From: Terriglobia bacterium
GTDB taxonomy: Bacteria > Acidobacteriota > Terriglobia > Acidiferrales > UBA7541
Length of the DNA: 64,000 nt
NCBI GenBank assembly: GCA_020072785.1
Contig: JAIQGG010000004.1
Coordinates: forward strand, 238,108 to 302,107
Direction: 5' to 3'
Below the pieces are notes generated by a model that saw only the letters and a program-made list of their open reading frames with translations, was not told where the DNA came from and ran no database searches. Positions 43,189-51,851 of the stretch are shown one piece after another; the first letter of the stretch is position 1, and each line of letters opens with the position of its first letter. Both the position numbers and the translations under genes were made by a program.

Positions 43189-45765
43189 ATGGCCGTAGAC
43201 GTCAGCAAACATCTGGACCGCGCCAAGAGGTGCCTCGAGAAAAATCGCGTCGAGGAAGCCATCGAGGCGTATCAGGCGGTCCTGAACGAGGCGCCCAACC
43301 ACCAGGAAGCGACCCAGGCGCTGGGGGACCTCTATGCCCGGCTGGAGAAGCCGGAGCGCGCGGCGTTTTATTACGGCCTGCTCTTCGACCTGCTGGTGGA
43401 CGGGCGCGACGAGACCAAGGCCCTGGCCATCTACAACCGCTTTCTGAAGCCCTCCTCGGCGCAACATCCCCCCGAACGCATCGCGCGCTACGCCTTTCTG
43501 CTGCAGAAGCAGAACCGCGCGGAAGAGGCCATCGAGCAGTTCACCCGCGCCGCCGATCTGTTCACCACGGGGCGGCGCGAAGAAGACGCGCTCTTCTGCT
43601 TTGAGCGCATCGCGCAGCTGGATCCCGAGAATCTTCCCCGGCAGTTGCGCCTGGCAGAAAGCGCGGAGCGCATCGGCAAGAATGCCATCGCGGTGCGCGC
43701 GTTTCTGCGCGCCGGGCAGCTGGCCTCCGCCACCGGCGCCGAAGAGGACGCCCTAAAGCTGCTGGGCCGCGCCTACCAACTGGCTCCCAACGAGCGCAGC
43801 GTGGCCCTGTTGTATGCCGAAGCCAAGCTGCGGGTGGGAGCGGCGGGGGAGGCTGCGGCGCTGCTGGAGCCCTTCTCCGTTTCCGAGAATGACGACGCAT
43901 TTCTGGAGACGTTCGGGGACGCGCTGATGAAGGCCGGGCAGCTGGACCGCGCGCGCAGCGTTTTCGAGCGGCTGAGCAAGGAAAAAGAAAAGAACGGAGC
44001 CATAGCGCGCCTGTTCGATCTAGCCGACCGCTATGCGGGGGCCAAGGAAGAGGCCAAGGCCGTCGATCTCCTGCAGGCCGTGAAGCGCAAGATGTTCGCG
44101 GCGCGGGCCCAGAACGAGTTCGCCGCGCAACTGGATGCGGTGGCCGAGCGGCATCCCGATTCGCTGCCGATCCTGGAGTTCTGGGCCGCGCTGTACAACG
44201 AAATCAACCGGGAATCCAAATACTTCGAGATCCTGCTGCGCCTGTTCGATCTGTATCTGAACGGCGGCGACGTGCAGAAGGCCCGGGAGTCGCTGGAGCG
44301 GCTGGTGGATATCGACGCCTACGACTACCGGAATCAGGAACGGCTGGAGCGCCTGCGCGGGCACATCGACAATGCGGCTCTAAAGACCCTGGCCGCGCGC
44401 CTGGCCAGCACCACTTCATCCCTGGCCCCGGCGACGGACGGCAGTTCCTCCGGGGGGCCGGCACAGCAAGCGCTCTCTTCCGGCGGCCGCACGCAACAGA
44501 CGCTCGAAGATCTGATCGTGCAGACGGAGATCTTCATTCAGTATTCGCTGCAGAACAAAGCCGTGGAACAGCTGCAGAAAATCGCGGCCCTGTTTCCCGG
44601 GGAGGAAGAAAACAACGCGCGGCTGCGCGGGCTGTACGAGAGCGCCAACTGGTGGCCATCGGGAGGGCCCAGGGTCAAGGCGGAAGTGGCGGCCATGCCG
44701 GTAGGGTCTGGCGAGGGGGTCACGGTTACCGGCAGGACCGGCATCTACAGCGCGGAGACGCTGCGCGACCTGACGAAGATCACCGAAGTCACGCAGAAGA
44801 TCTACCGGCAGCAGACGCCGCGGGCCATGCTGAGCACGGCGGTCAACGAGGCCGGGACGTATCTGCGTACGGCGCGTTGCTTTGCGGTGATCGGCGCGCC
44901 CGGGCGCGCACCGGAGATGGCCGCGGAGTATTGTGCGCAAGGGATCAAGGCGGCTCCCGGGGCGCAGGTGGTTTTCCTGATCGCGCAAATGGAAAAGGCC
45001 ACCCCCGACGCCCTGGGCGGACTGATCATCGAGGCCGAGCCGGGCTCCATCCTGGTGGAACTGGGGCTGACGACGGCCCTCGGCGTGGTGCTGACGGACA
45101 AAGAGACCCAGGTGCCCGCGGGCATGCTGATCGTGGCGCACGCAGAGGCGCACCAGTGGAAGCCCAACGAGACGTATTTCCTGCAGGCCATCGGGGACCA
45201 GATGCTGATGAGCGTCAGCCACACGCGGCTGCGTTCGCTGGTGCGGCGCATGGGGGTTTCCGACGAGCGCACCGGGCTGCTCAGCCGCACCTCCTATCAG
45301 GGCTGCCTGCTCTCCGAAGCGGATCGCGCGCGGAGCCAGGGCACGGCGCTGTCCATGACCATCCTGCAGATTGACCGCGGCGCGGAGATCCTGCGGCAAC
45401 AGGGGGAATCCCCGCTGGAACGCTATCTGGAGCAGTTGACCCGCTCGCTGCAGCCCATCGTGCGGCACAACGATGTAGCCGTGAAATACACGGCGTGGTC
45501 ACTGGCGTTCATTCTGCCGGACACCGCGCTTCCCGGGGCGCGCAACCTGGCCGACAAGCTGCGCCGGGCCGCAGCCGCGGTGCGCCCGCCGTGGGATGGC
45601 GCGCCCTTGACGATGAGCGCCGCGATTGTGGAAGCCGTGCCGCGGCCGGAGTACGACAGCGAGGATATCGTCACGGATTTGATCAACCGCGCCGAATTTT
45701 CCCTGGAAGAGGCGCGGAAGCGGGGCGGCGACGCCGTCGTGGCCCCGGACACACCCAAACCCTAA
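43189..45765 (+). CDS. TPR / GAF / degenerate GGDEF-like signalling protein
   Basis: 858 residues, cytoplasmic. Residues 1-430 are tetratricopeptide repeats (EEAIEAYQAVLNEAPNHQEA and many similar units); a Ser/Gly/Gln linker follows; about 535-690 resembles a GAF domain; about 700-850 resembles a diguanylate cyclase fold (DERTGLLSRTSYQGCL, VAVKYTAWSLAFILPDT) but the GG(D/E)EF loop is replaced by YTAWSLAF, so it should be enzymatically dead. It probably acts as a scaffold or sensor. ATG 43189 chosen; a longer upstream frame lacks a Shine-Dalgarno and runs through REP repeats. Confidence 0.75.
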   Translation: MAVDVSKHLDRAKRCLEKNRVEEAIEAYQAVLNEAPNHQEATQALGDLYARLEKPERAAFYYGLLFDLLVDGRDETKALAIYNRFLKPSSAQHPPERIARYAFLLQKQNRAEEAIEQFTRAADLFTTGRREEDALFCFERIAQLDPENLPRQLRLAESAERIGKNAIAVRAFLRAGQLASATGAEEDALKLLGRAYQLAPNERSVALLYAEAKLRVGAAGEAAALLEPFSVSENDDAFLETFGDALMKAGQLDRARSVFERLSKEKEKNGAIARLFDLADRYAGAKEEAKAVDLLQAVKRKMFAARAQNEFAAQLDAVAERHPDSLPILEFWAALYNEINRESKYFEILLRLFDLYLNGGDVQKARESLERLVDIDAYDYRNQERLERLRGHIDNAALKTLAARLASTTSSLAPATDGSSSGGPAQQALSSGGRTQQTLEDLIVQTEIFIQYSLQNKAVEQLQKIAALFPGEEENNARLRGLYESANWWPSGGPRVKAEVAAMPVGSGEGVTVTGRTGIYSAETLRDLTKITEVTQKIYRQQTPRAMLSTAVNEAGTYLRTARCFAVIGAPGRAPEMAAEYCAQGIKAAPGAQVVFLIAQMEKATPDALGGLIIEAEPGSILVELGLTTALGVVLTDKETQVPAGMLIVAHAEAHQWKPNETYFLQAIGDQMLMSVSHTRLRSLVRRMGVSDERTGLLSRTSYQGCLLSEADRARSQGTALSMTILQIDRGAEILRQQGESPLERYLEQLTRSLQPIVRHNDVAVKYTAWSLAFILPDTALPGARNLADKLRRAAAAVRPPWDGAPLTMSAAIVEAVPRPEYDSEDIVTDLINRAEFSLEEARKRGGDAVVAPDTPKP

Positions 45766-45789
45766 GCAGCAAAGAACAGAGAGGACTCT

Positions 45790-46980
45790 ATGTTTCCAAC
45801 CGATGTGGTGATTGTCGCCGGAGCGCGCACGCCGATGGCGCGGTATACCGGGGCGTTCAAGGATGTTTCGGCGATTGATCTTGGGGCGTACGCGGCCAAG
45901 GAGGCCATCCGGCGCTCCGGAGTGGAGCCCGGCGAATTCGATCACGTGATCATGGGCAACGTGATACAAAGCAGCGCCGACGCGATCTACGGAGCGCGCC
46001 ACGTGGGGCTCAAGGCCGGGCTGAAAATCGAGACGCCCGCGCTCACGGTGAACCGGCTGTGCGGGTCGGGGATCGAGGCCATCGTGGAGGCGGCGCAGCG
46101 GCTGCTGCTGGGGGAATCCCGGTTCGTGCTGGCCGGGGGCATGGAGAACATGACCCAGGCTCCCTTCGTGGTGCGCGGAGCGCGCAGCGGGTTGAAGCTG
46201 GGCAGCAGTCCGATGGAAGACTCGCTGATGGTGGGCCTGACGGACTCCTTCTGCAATCTGCCGATGGCGCTGACCGCGGAAAAACTTGCCGAGCAGCACG
46301 GCATCACGCGGCGCGACGCCGACGCCTACGCCCTGCGCAGCCAGCAGGCCGCCGAGGCGGGCTACAAGGCCGGGCGGTTCAAGGAAGAACTGCTGGCCGT
46401 GGAGGTAAAGGAAGGGAGGAAGGTCATCACCGTGAGCGAGGACGATCATCGGCGTCCGGAAACGACGATGGAATCGCTGGAAAAACTGCCGCCGTCGTTC
46501 CGCAAGGACGGCATCGTGACCGCGGGGAACGCCAGCGGCATCGTGGACGGAGCCGCGGCGGTGGTGGTGACGCGCGAGAAGACCGCCAAGGAGCGGGGGC
46601 TGAAGCCCATCGGGCGGGTGATCTCCTGGGCCGCGGCGGGCGTGGACCCCAGCATCATGGGCATCGGGCCGGTGCCCTCTTCGCAGGCGGCGCTGAAAGC
46701 CGCGGGGCTGAAGCTGGAGCAGATGGACCGCATCGAGGTCAACGAAGCCTTTGCGCCGCAGTATCTGGCGGTGGAGAAGGTTCTCGGGCTGAACCGCGAC
46801 AAGACCAACGTGAACGGCGGAGCCATCGCCCTGGGCCACCCGCTGGCCGCTTCCGGGACGCGCCTGGTGCTCACCATTCTCCATGAACTGCGGCGCAACA
46901 ATCTGCGCTACGGGCTGGCCAGCGCCTGCATCGGGGGCGGGCAGGGCATAGCCATAATCGTCGAGGCGCTGCACAGCTAA
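45790..46980 (+). CDS. Acetyl-CoA C-acetyltransferase (thiolase)
   Basis: Condenses two acetyl-CoA to acetoacetyl-CoA or cleaves 3-ketoacyl-CoA. 396 residues; nucleophile Cys91 in NRLCGSG, NEAFAPQ, GGAIALGHPLAASG with the catalytic His, and Cys in SACIGGGQG near the C-terminus. It heads a cluster with the 3-hydroxyacyl-CoA dehydrogenase and enoyl-CoA hydratase, a complete set for beta-oxidation or butanoate synthesis. ATG follows AGAGAGGACTCT. Confidence 0.95.
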   Translation: MFPTDVVIVAGARTPMARYTGAFKDVSAIDLGAYAAKEAIRRSGVEPGEFDHVIMGNVIQSSADAIYGARHVGLKAGLKIETPALTVNRLCGSGIEAIVEAAQRLLLGESRFVLAGGMENMTQAPFVVRGARSGLKLGSSPMEDSLMVGLTDSFCNLPMALTAEKLAEQHGITRRDADAYALRSQQAAEAGYKAGRFKEELLAVEVKEGRKVITVSEDDHRRPETTMESLEKLPPSFRKDGIVTAGNASGIVDGAAAVVVTREKTAKERGLKPIGRVISWAAAGVDPSIMGIGPVPSSQAALKAAGLKLEQMDRIEVNEAFAPQYLAVEKVLGLNRDKTNVNGGAIALGHPLAASGTRLVLTILHELRRNNLRYGLASACIGGGQGIAIIVEALHS

Positions 46981-47052
46981 GAGCAGCGGTTTCTGTTAAA
47001 CTCTTTGATTTCCGGCGGGTTGTACCTGGCCGCGGAGGAAGCGGGGGTCTGT

Positions 47053-47934
47053 ATGGCAATACAAAAAGTAGGCGTGATCGGCTGTGGCTTGATGGGCTCG
47101 GGCATCGCGCAGGTGTCCGCGCAGGCGGGGTTTACGACGGTGGTGCGCGAAGTGAGCGGCGAACTGGTGGAGAAGGGCCTGAAAGGCATCGAGAAGAACC
47201 TGGCGCGCCTGGTGGAGAAGGCGACGATCACGGATGGAGCCCGGAATGAGATCCGCAGCCGGCTCAAGGGCACCACGAATCTCGAGGACCTGAAGGACTG
47301 CGACGTTATCGTGGAAGCCATCATCGAGCAGCTGCCCGCCAAGCGCGAGCTGTACGCGGCGCTCGACGCCATCTGCAAGCCCGCGACGATCTTCGCCAGC
47401 AACACCTCTTCGCTGACCATCATCGAGATGGCCACGGCCACCAAGCGGCCGCAGCGCTTCGTCGGACTGCACTTCTTCAATCCCGTCCCGGTGATGAAGC
47501 TGGTGGAGGTGGTGAAGTCCATCGCCACCGATCCGGAGGTCTACGAAGAGATGGTGGCCTTCGGCACCAAGCTGGGGAAATCGCCGGTGCGGGCCACGGA
47601 CAGCACCGGGTTCATCGTGAACCGCCTGCTGGTGCCGTATCTGCTGGACGCCATCCGCGCGCTGGAAGAGGGCGCCGGGTCCATCGAGGACATCGACAAC
47701 TCCATGAAGCTGGGCTGCGGCTACCCCATGGGGCCGTTCACGCTGCTGGACTTTGTCGGTCTGGACACGACGTATTACATCGCCAACATCATGTTCGAGG
47801 AGTTCCGCGAGCGGCGCTTCGCCGCGCCGCCGCTGCTGAAGCGCATGGTGCTGGCGGGCTGGAACGGGCGCAAGACCGGGCGCGGCTTCTACGACTATTC
47901 CGATCCGCAGAAGCCGAAGCCGATGAACCTGTAA
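47053..47934 (+). CDS. 3-hydroxybutyryl-CoA dehydrogenase
   Basis: NAD(P)-dependent oxidation/reduction of 3-hydroxyacyl-CoA. 293 residues; Rossmann motif VGVIGCGLMGSGIAQV (residues about 6-21), VVEAIIEQLPAK-type IVEAIIEQ, SNTSSL, GLHFFNPVPVMKLVEVV with the catalytic His, and GRKTGRGFYDY at the end. The frame extends upstream; ATG 47053 gives the usual N-terminus. It sits 72 bases after the thiolase. Confidence 0.94.
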   Translation: MAIQKVGVIGCGLMGSGIAQVSAQAGFTTVVREVSGELVEKGLKGIEKNLARLVEKATITDGARNEIRSRLKGTTNLEDLKDCDVIVEAIIEQLPAKRELYAALDAICKPATIFASNTSSLTIIEMATATKRPQRFVGLHFFNPVPVMKLVEVVKSIATDPEVYEEMVAFGTKLGKSPVRATDSTGFIVNRLLVPYLLDAIRALEEGAGSIEDIDNSMKLGCGYPMGPFTLLDFVGLDTTYYIANIMFEEFRERRFAAPPLLKRMVLAGWNGRKTGRGFYDYSDPQKPKPMNL

Positions 47935-47977
47935 CTCTTGACTTTCGAGTTTCCATCCCATTTAGCGGAGCAACGCC

Positions 47978-48760
47978 ATGGCCTATGAAAACCTGCTTTA
48001 TGAAAAGAAAGACAGCATCGCGCGCATCACCTTCAACCGGCCGCAGGTGATGAACGCCCTGAACCGCCATACGGTGGAGGAGCTGCGCGACGCGCTGCTG
48101 GATGCGCGGAACGACGCCGCGGTGCGCGTGCTGATCCTGACCGGCGCGGGCGAGAAGGCATTCGTCGCGGGGGCGGACATCAACGAGCTGGCGAAGCGCA
48201 CGCCGGTGGACGGCAAGGAGTTCTCGCTGTTCGGCCAGAGCGTCGTGCATCTACTGGAAACCATGGGCAAGCCCTCCATCTGCGCGATCAACGGCTTCGC
48301 GCTGGGCGGGGGCTGCGAGCTGGCGCTGGCCTGCTCCATCCGGCTGGCCAGCAAGAACGCCAAGCTCGGGCAGCCGGAAGTGAAGCTGGGGATTATTCCC
48401 GGCTACGGCGGCTCGCAGCGCCTGACACGGCTGTGCGGCAAGGGCGTGGCGCACGAGCTGTGCCTCACCGGGGAACTGATTTCCGCGGAAGAGGCTTATC
48501 GCATCGGGCTGGTCAACCACGTTTACGAGCTGGCGGAACTGCTGCCGGCGGCCGAAGCCATAGCCAGGAAGATCATCGAGAAGGCGCCGCTGGCCGTGAA
48601 GTACTGCATGGAAGCGATCGAGCGGGGCGCGGAAATGCCCCAGGAAGAGGCCCTCTTCCTGGAAGCCACGCTCTTCGGGCTGTGCTGCGCCACGGAAGAC
48701 ATGCGCGAAGGAACGCGCGCGTTCATCGAGAAGCGCGCGGCGCAGTTCAAAGGGAAGTAG
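47978..48760 (+). CDS. Enoyl-CoA hydratase
   Basis: Hydrates 2-enoyl-CoA to 3-hydroxyacyl-CoA (crotonase fold). 260 residues: [13 protein letters not shown], the oxyanion-hole segment [28 protein letters not shown] with the first catalytic Glu, and [18 protein letters not shown] with the second. Ends the thiolase-dehydrogenase-hydratase cluster; ribH follows 20 bases later. Confidence 0.94.
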   Translation: MAYENLLYEKKDSIARITFNRPQVMNALNRHTVEELRDALLDARNDAAVRVLILTGAGEKAFVAGADINELAKRTPVDGKEFSLFGQSVVHLLETMGKPSICAINGFALGGGCELALACSIRLASKNAKLGQPEVKLGIIPGYGGSQRLTRLCGKGVAHELCLTGELISAEEAYRIGLVNHVYELAELLPAAEAIARKIIEKAPLAVKYCMEAIERGAEMPQEEALFLEATLFGLCCATEDMREGTRAFIEKRAAQFKGK

Positions 48761-48780
48761 AGGAACGGCGCAGAGCGGCA

Positions 48781-49305
48781 ATGGCAAAAGCAGAGGCTGG
48801 GAAAATCGAGGGCGGGCTGAGTGCGGCGGGGCTGCGCTTTGGCGTCGTGGTGAGCCGCTTCAACAGCTTCATCACCGAGCGGCTGCTGGCCGCAGCGCTG
48901 GATGCGCTGGAGCGCGCGGGGGCCACGGACAAGCAGGTGGATGTGCTGCACGTGCCGGGCTCCTTCGAGCTGCCGCTGGCCGCGAAAAAGCTGGCCGCCT
49001 CGGGACGCTACGGCGCGATCATCGCCATCGGCTGCGTCCTGCGCGGAGAGACCTCGCATTACGACTACGTCTGTTCGGAAACCGCGCGCGGGCTGCAGCT
49101 CGCGCAGATGGATACCGGCGTGCCGGTCATCTTCTGCGTGCTCACCTGCGACACGCTGGAGCAGGCCATCGACCGCGCCGGGCTGAAGGGCGGCAACAAA
49201 GGCTGGGAAGCCGGACTGGCGGCCATCGAGATGGCGCAGCTCTCGCGCAAACTCGCGGGGCAGCCCGCGGCGCGCGCCTCAGGCAAGAAGGCGGCGCGCC
49301 GCTGA
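48781..49305 (+). CDS. ribH: 6,7-dimethyl-8-ribityllumazine synthase
   Basis: Penultimate riboflavin enzyme. 174 residues; [48 protein letters not shown] and the GNKGWEA segment are all standard. The C-terminus has a short basic extension ([11 protein letters not shown]). nusB starts one base after its stop, the classical ribH-nusB pair. Confidence 0.96.
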   Translation: MAKAEAGKIEGGLSAAGLRFGVVVSRFNSFITERLLAAALDALERAGATDKQVDVLHVPGSFELPLAAKKLAASGRYGAIIAIGCVLRGETSHYDYVCSETARGLQLAQMDTGVPVIFCVLTCDTLEQAIDRAGLKGGNKGWEAGLAAIEMAQLSRKLAGQPAARASGKKAARR

Positions 49306-49306
49306 C

Positions 49307-49711
49307 ATGAGCTTGCGCAGCAAATCCCGGGAATTTGCCCTGCAGATGCTCTTTCAATGGGACATGAGCCCCGAGGAGCCGGCCAAGCTGGAAGAGCGCT
49401 TCTGGCGCGCGGCCAAGGCCGCGCCCAATACCCGCGCCTTTGCCAACCGGCTGTTCGAAGGCGCGGCGAAAGAGGTGGCCGAGCTGGACGCGCTGATCAG
49501 CAAGCACGCCGAAAACTGGCGCATCGAGCGTCTCGCGGCCATCGACCGCGCCATCCTACGCCTGGCCATCCATGAGCTGCGCCAGCCGGAGACCCCGCAC
49601 AAAGTCGTGCTGAACGAGGCCATCGAGCTGGCCAAGAAATTCTCCGGCGCCGACGCCGCCCCGTTCATCAACGGCATTCTGGACGCGGTGCGCAAAACCC
49701 TGCCCAGTTAG
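49307..49711 (+). CDS. nusB: Transcription antitermination factor NusB
   Basis: Binds boxA RNA with NusE and promotes antitermination in rRNA operons. 134 residues, all-helical: SREFALQMLFQWD at the N-terminus, RIERLAAIDRAILRLAIHEL, VVLNEAIELAKKFS and FINGILDAV are the family signatures. Followed by a rho-independent terminator, so it ends this operon. Confidence 0.96.
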   Translation: MSLRSKSREFALQMLFQWDMSPEEPAKLEERFWRAAKAAPNTRAFANRLFEGAAKEVAELDALISKHAENWRIERLAAIDRAILRLAIHELRQPETPHKVVLNEAIELAKKFSGADAAPFINGILDAVRKTLPS

Positions 49712-49732
49712 CGCGCGGACCCGCGCAGCGCA

Positions 49733-49761
49733 CCTGTACGGACGTACAGGCTTCTTTTTTT
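49733..49761 (+). terminator. Rho-independent terminator after nusB
   Basis: CCTGTACG-GA-CGTACAGG (49733-49750) followed by CTTCTTTTTTT. Confidence 0.85.
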
Positions 49762-49848
49762 GCAACCCGGAAAAACTTTCCTGCGCCCCGGGTGTTTATC
49801 CCCCTAGAGTGGTGGTAACCCCGGAACGAAATTACAGGAGAAATAAAG

Positions 49849-50340
49849 ATGACTCTTGAACGATTCGTAAGCCGCGGCCTGCTGGGAATGGCGCTCGCGG
49901 GCCTGCTGGCCGCCGGCGCTTATGCCCAGGGCCCGGACAAGACCGGCGGCGTCAAACAGGACATCCACAAGGACAAGCGGGACCTGCGCCAGGACCGCCA
50001 CGACCGCAATCAGGACCAGCGCGACATTAACCAGGACCGCCGCAAGCTCCGCGGCGAGCGCGCCGACCGCAACGGCGATCAGCGCGATATCCGTCACGAC
50101 AGGCACGGCCTGGCGCAGGATAAGCGGAAATACGGGGCCAAGAGTTCCCAGGTTGCCAGCGACAGAAAAGATATCGTCAAGGATCGCAAAGATCGCAACC
50201 AGGACCAGCGCCAAATCAACCGCAACCGCCGCGATCTACACGCCGACCGCCGGGACCGCAACGCCGACCAGCGCGACATCCGCAAGGACAAGCGCGATCT
50301 CCATCACGACCGGGCAAAGGCGAACCCGGGCAAGAACTAA
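49849..50340 (+). CDS. Exported, highly charged heptad-repeat protein
   Basis: 163 residues. A signal peptide (LLGMALAGLLAAGAYAQ) is followed by about 130 residues made almost only of D, R, K, Q, N and H in 7-residue steps, e.g. RDLRQDR-HDRNQDQ; three heptads make a 21-residue super-unit of the type [RK]-x-L-x3-R, xDRNxDQ, RDIxxDR, repeated four times with one irregular break (KYGAKSSQVAS). It should form long charged helices. Shine-Dalgarno CAGGAG is nine bases before the ATG, and it has its own terminator. Function unknown; periplasmic stress or extracellular location is a guess. Confidence 0.75.
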   Translation: MTLERFVSRGLLGMALAGLLAAGAYAQGPDKTGGVKQDIHKDKRDLRQDRHDRNQDQRDINQDRRKLRGERADRNGDQRDIRHDRHGLAQDKRKYGAKSSQVASDRKDIVKDRKDRNQDQRQINRNRRDLHADRRDRNADQRDIRKDKRDLHHDRAKANPGKN

Positions 50341-50371
50341 AAGCTGTTTCCCATCTGGGATTCCGAAGAAC

Positions 50372-50410
50372 AAAGGGCCGTTCCGAGGAGCCGGGACGGC
50401 CCTTTCTTTT
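50372..50410 (+). terminator. Rho-independent terminator
   Basis: AAAGGGCCGTTCC, 8-base loop, GGGACGGCCCTTT (one G-T wobble), then CTTTTCT. Ends the heptad-repeat gene. Confidence 0.8.
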
Positions 50411-50552
50411 CTCCAACCTGCGCAGTTCTTTCGTTACGGATTGCAAGAATGGGTGGTGGAGATCCTTTCCGACAGGAGTCGGAATCCGAGATCGATCGGT
50501 CCGGCAAAAACCGCCGGGAGCTCAGGAGCACAGGGGATGCAGAGGCTGGGCC

Positions 50553-51440
50553 TCAGATCTGAATGGTGCCCTGAAAAACGCGAACCGCGGCGCCGCTGAC
50601 GCGAGGCACCAGCTTTTTTCCGCTTTGCAGGACTTCCACTTCGATGTGGCCGGGGCGGCCCATCTCCACGCCCTGCGTCAGGCTCAGCTTCTTTCCCGGG
50701 AGCAGGCGGCCGTTGCGCACCAGGTAGGCGCCCAGCGAGCCCGCCGCCGAGCCCGTGGCGGGATCTTCGTACAGTTCCCAGGGGACCATGCTGCGCGCAT
50801 AGGCCTTGTCCTTTTCGCCCAGGACGAAGCAATAGGCCACCGTGCCGTTGCGGCCGAGGACCCGGCGCAAGGCCTGCATGTTGGCTTCGATCTTGGCCAG
50901 GGCCGCGCGGTTGCGCAGCGGCACCATGAGGTTGAAGATGCCGGTGGAGACGAATTGGGGCTCGAGCGCGGTGTGGAAATCGCTTTTGGAGATGCCCAGC
51001 GCGGCGGCCAGCGCTCCCTTGTTCACCTTCACGGGACGGAACGTCGCTTCTTTCTGGATCATGCGCACGAAATCCGGGCGGCCGTCGTGGAAGTGGATCT
51101 CGACGGGGAGCACGCCCGCGCCGGTCTGCTGCAGTACGTGCACTACGCCTTCCTGTGCGGGGACCACGCCCAGTTCCGCCAGCAGAAACCACGTGCCGAT
51201 CACCGGGTGCCCCGCGAGCTTCAGCTCCTCCTGGGTGGTGAAGATGCGCAGGCGGGCCAGGGCGCGGTTGTCCGTGGGCTTCTGCACGAAGACCGTCTCG
51301 GCGAGGTTGAACTCGCGGGCCATGGCCTGCATCTGCGCCGGGGAGAGGCCGTCGCCGTCGGTGATCACCGCCAGCGGGTTGCCTTCAAAGCGCGTTCTCG
51401 TGAATACATCGAGCGTGTAAAAACGGCGGTCCATGATCAT
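50553..51440 (-). CDS. PhzF-family isomerase/epimerase
   Basis: 295 residues of the diaminopimelate-epimerase-like PhzF fold: YTLDVFTRTRFEGNPLAV at the N-terminus, FNLAETVF with the catalytic glutamate, GHPVIGTW, and EDPATGSAAGSLGAYL in the second half. Substrate unknown; nothing points to phenazines. It is the last gene of the minus-strand run, 41 bases behind the cupin gene. ATG 51440 or 51434. Confidence 0.9.
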   Translation of the reverse strand: MIMDRRFYTLDVFTRTRFEGNPLAVITDGDGLSPAQMQAMAREFNLAETVFVQKPTDNRALARLRIFTTQEELKLAGHPVIGTWFLLAELGVVPAQEGVVHVLQQTGAGVLPVEIHFHDGRPDFVRMIQKEATFRPVKVNKGALAAALGISKSDFHTALEPQFVSTGIFNLMVPLRNRAALAKIEANMQALRRVLGRNGTVAYCFVLGEKDKAYARSMVPWELYEDPATGSAAGSLGAYLVRNGRLLPGKKLSLTQGVEMGRPGHIEVEVLQSGKKLVPRVSGAAVRVFQGTIQI

Positions 51441-51481
51441 TTTGTGCGCCCCGTCTGGCTGCGGACCCGCGTGAAAATTCT

Positions 51482-51841
51482 TCAGATCCGTTCCGGGGTG
51501 GCGACAGTCCTTTCGTTCGTAAGGTTTCCTGTATTCAAGGTGGACTTCGGTTCGAGCAGCAGGACGTGAGTTTCCTCGTCGGCCACGGGCAGGTGCTCTA
51601 CGCCGCGGGGCACGATAAGGAACTCGCCTTCGCGGACGATTGCCTCGCGGCCGCGGAATTTCATTTTCAGCGTGCCTTTGAGGACGAGAAACAACTCATC
51701 CTCGCGCTCGTGATGGTGCCATACGAACTCGCCCTGGAGCTTCACGGCCTTCACATAGCTGTCATTCAATTCCCCGATGATTTTAGGGCTCCAGCAATCG
51801 CTGAAGCGCTGGAATTTCTCCCGCAAATTGACGGTTTCCAT
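51482..51841 (-). CDS. Cupin-domain protein
   Basis: 119-residue single-domain cupin. Motif 1 with the metal ligands WHHHEREDELFLVLKG (residues 41-56), motif 2 IVPRGVEHLPVADEETHVLLLE. Small metal-binding barrel, probably an isomerase or sensor of a small molecule. ATG 51841 gives the normal cupin length; the frame continues upstream into the mutase. It follows the phosphomannomutase gene by ten bases, so a link to sugar metabolism is possible. Confidence 0.85.
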   Translation of the reverse strand: METVNLREKFQRFSDCWSPKIIGELNDSYVKAVKLQGEFVWHHHEREDELFLVLKGTLKMKFRGREAIVREGEFLIVPRGVEHLPVADEETHVLLLEPKSTLNTGNLTNERTVATPERI

Positions 51842-51851
51842 GAGCCACGTC

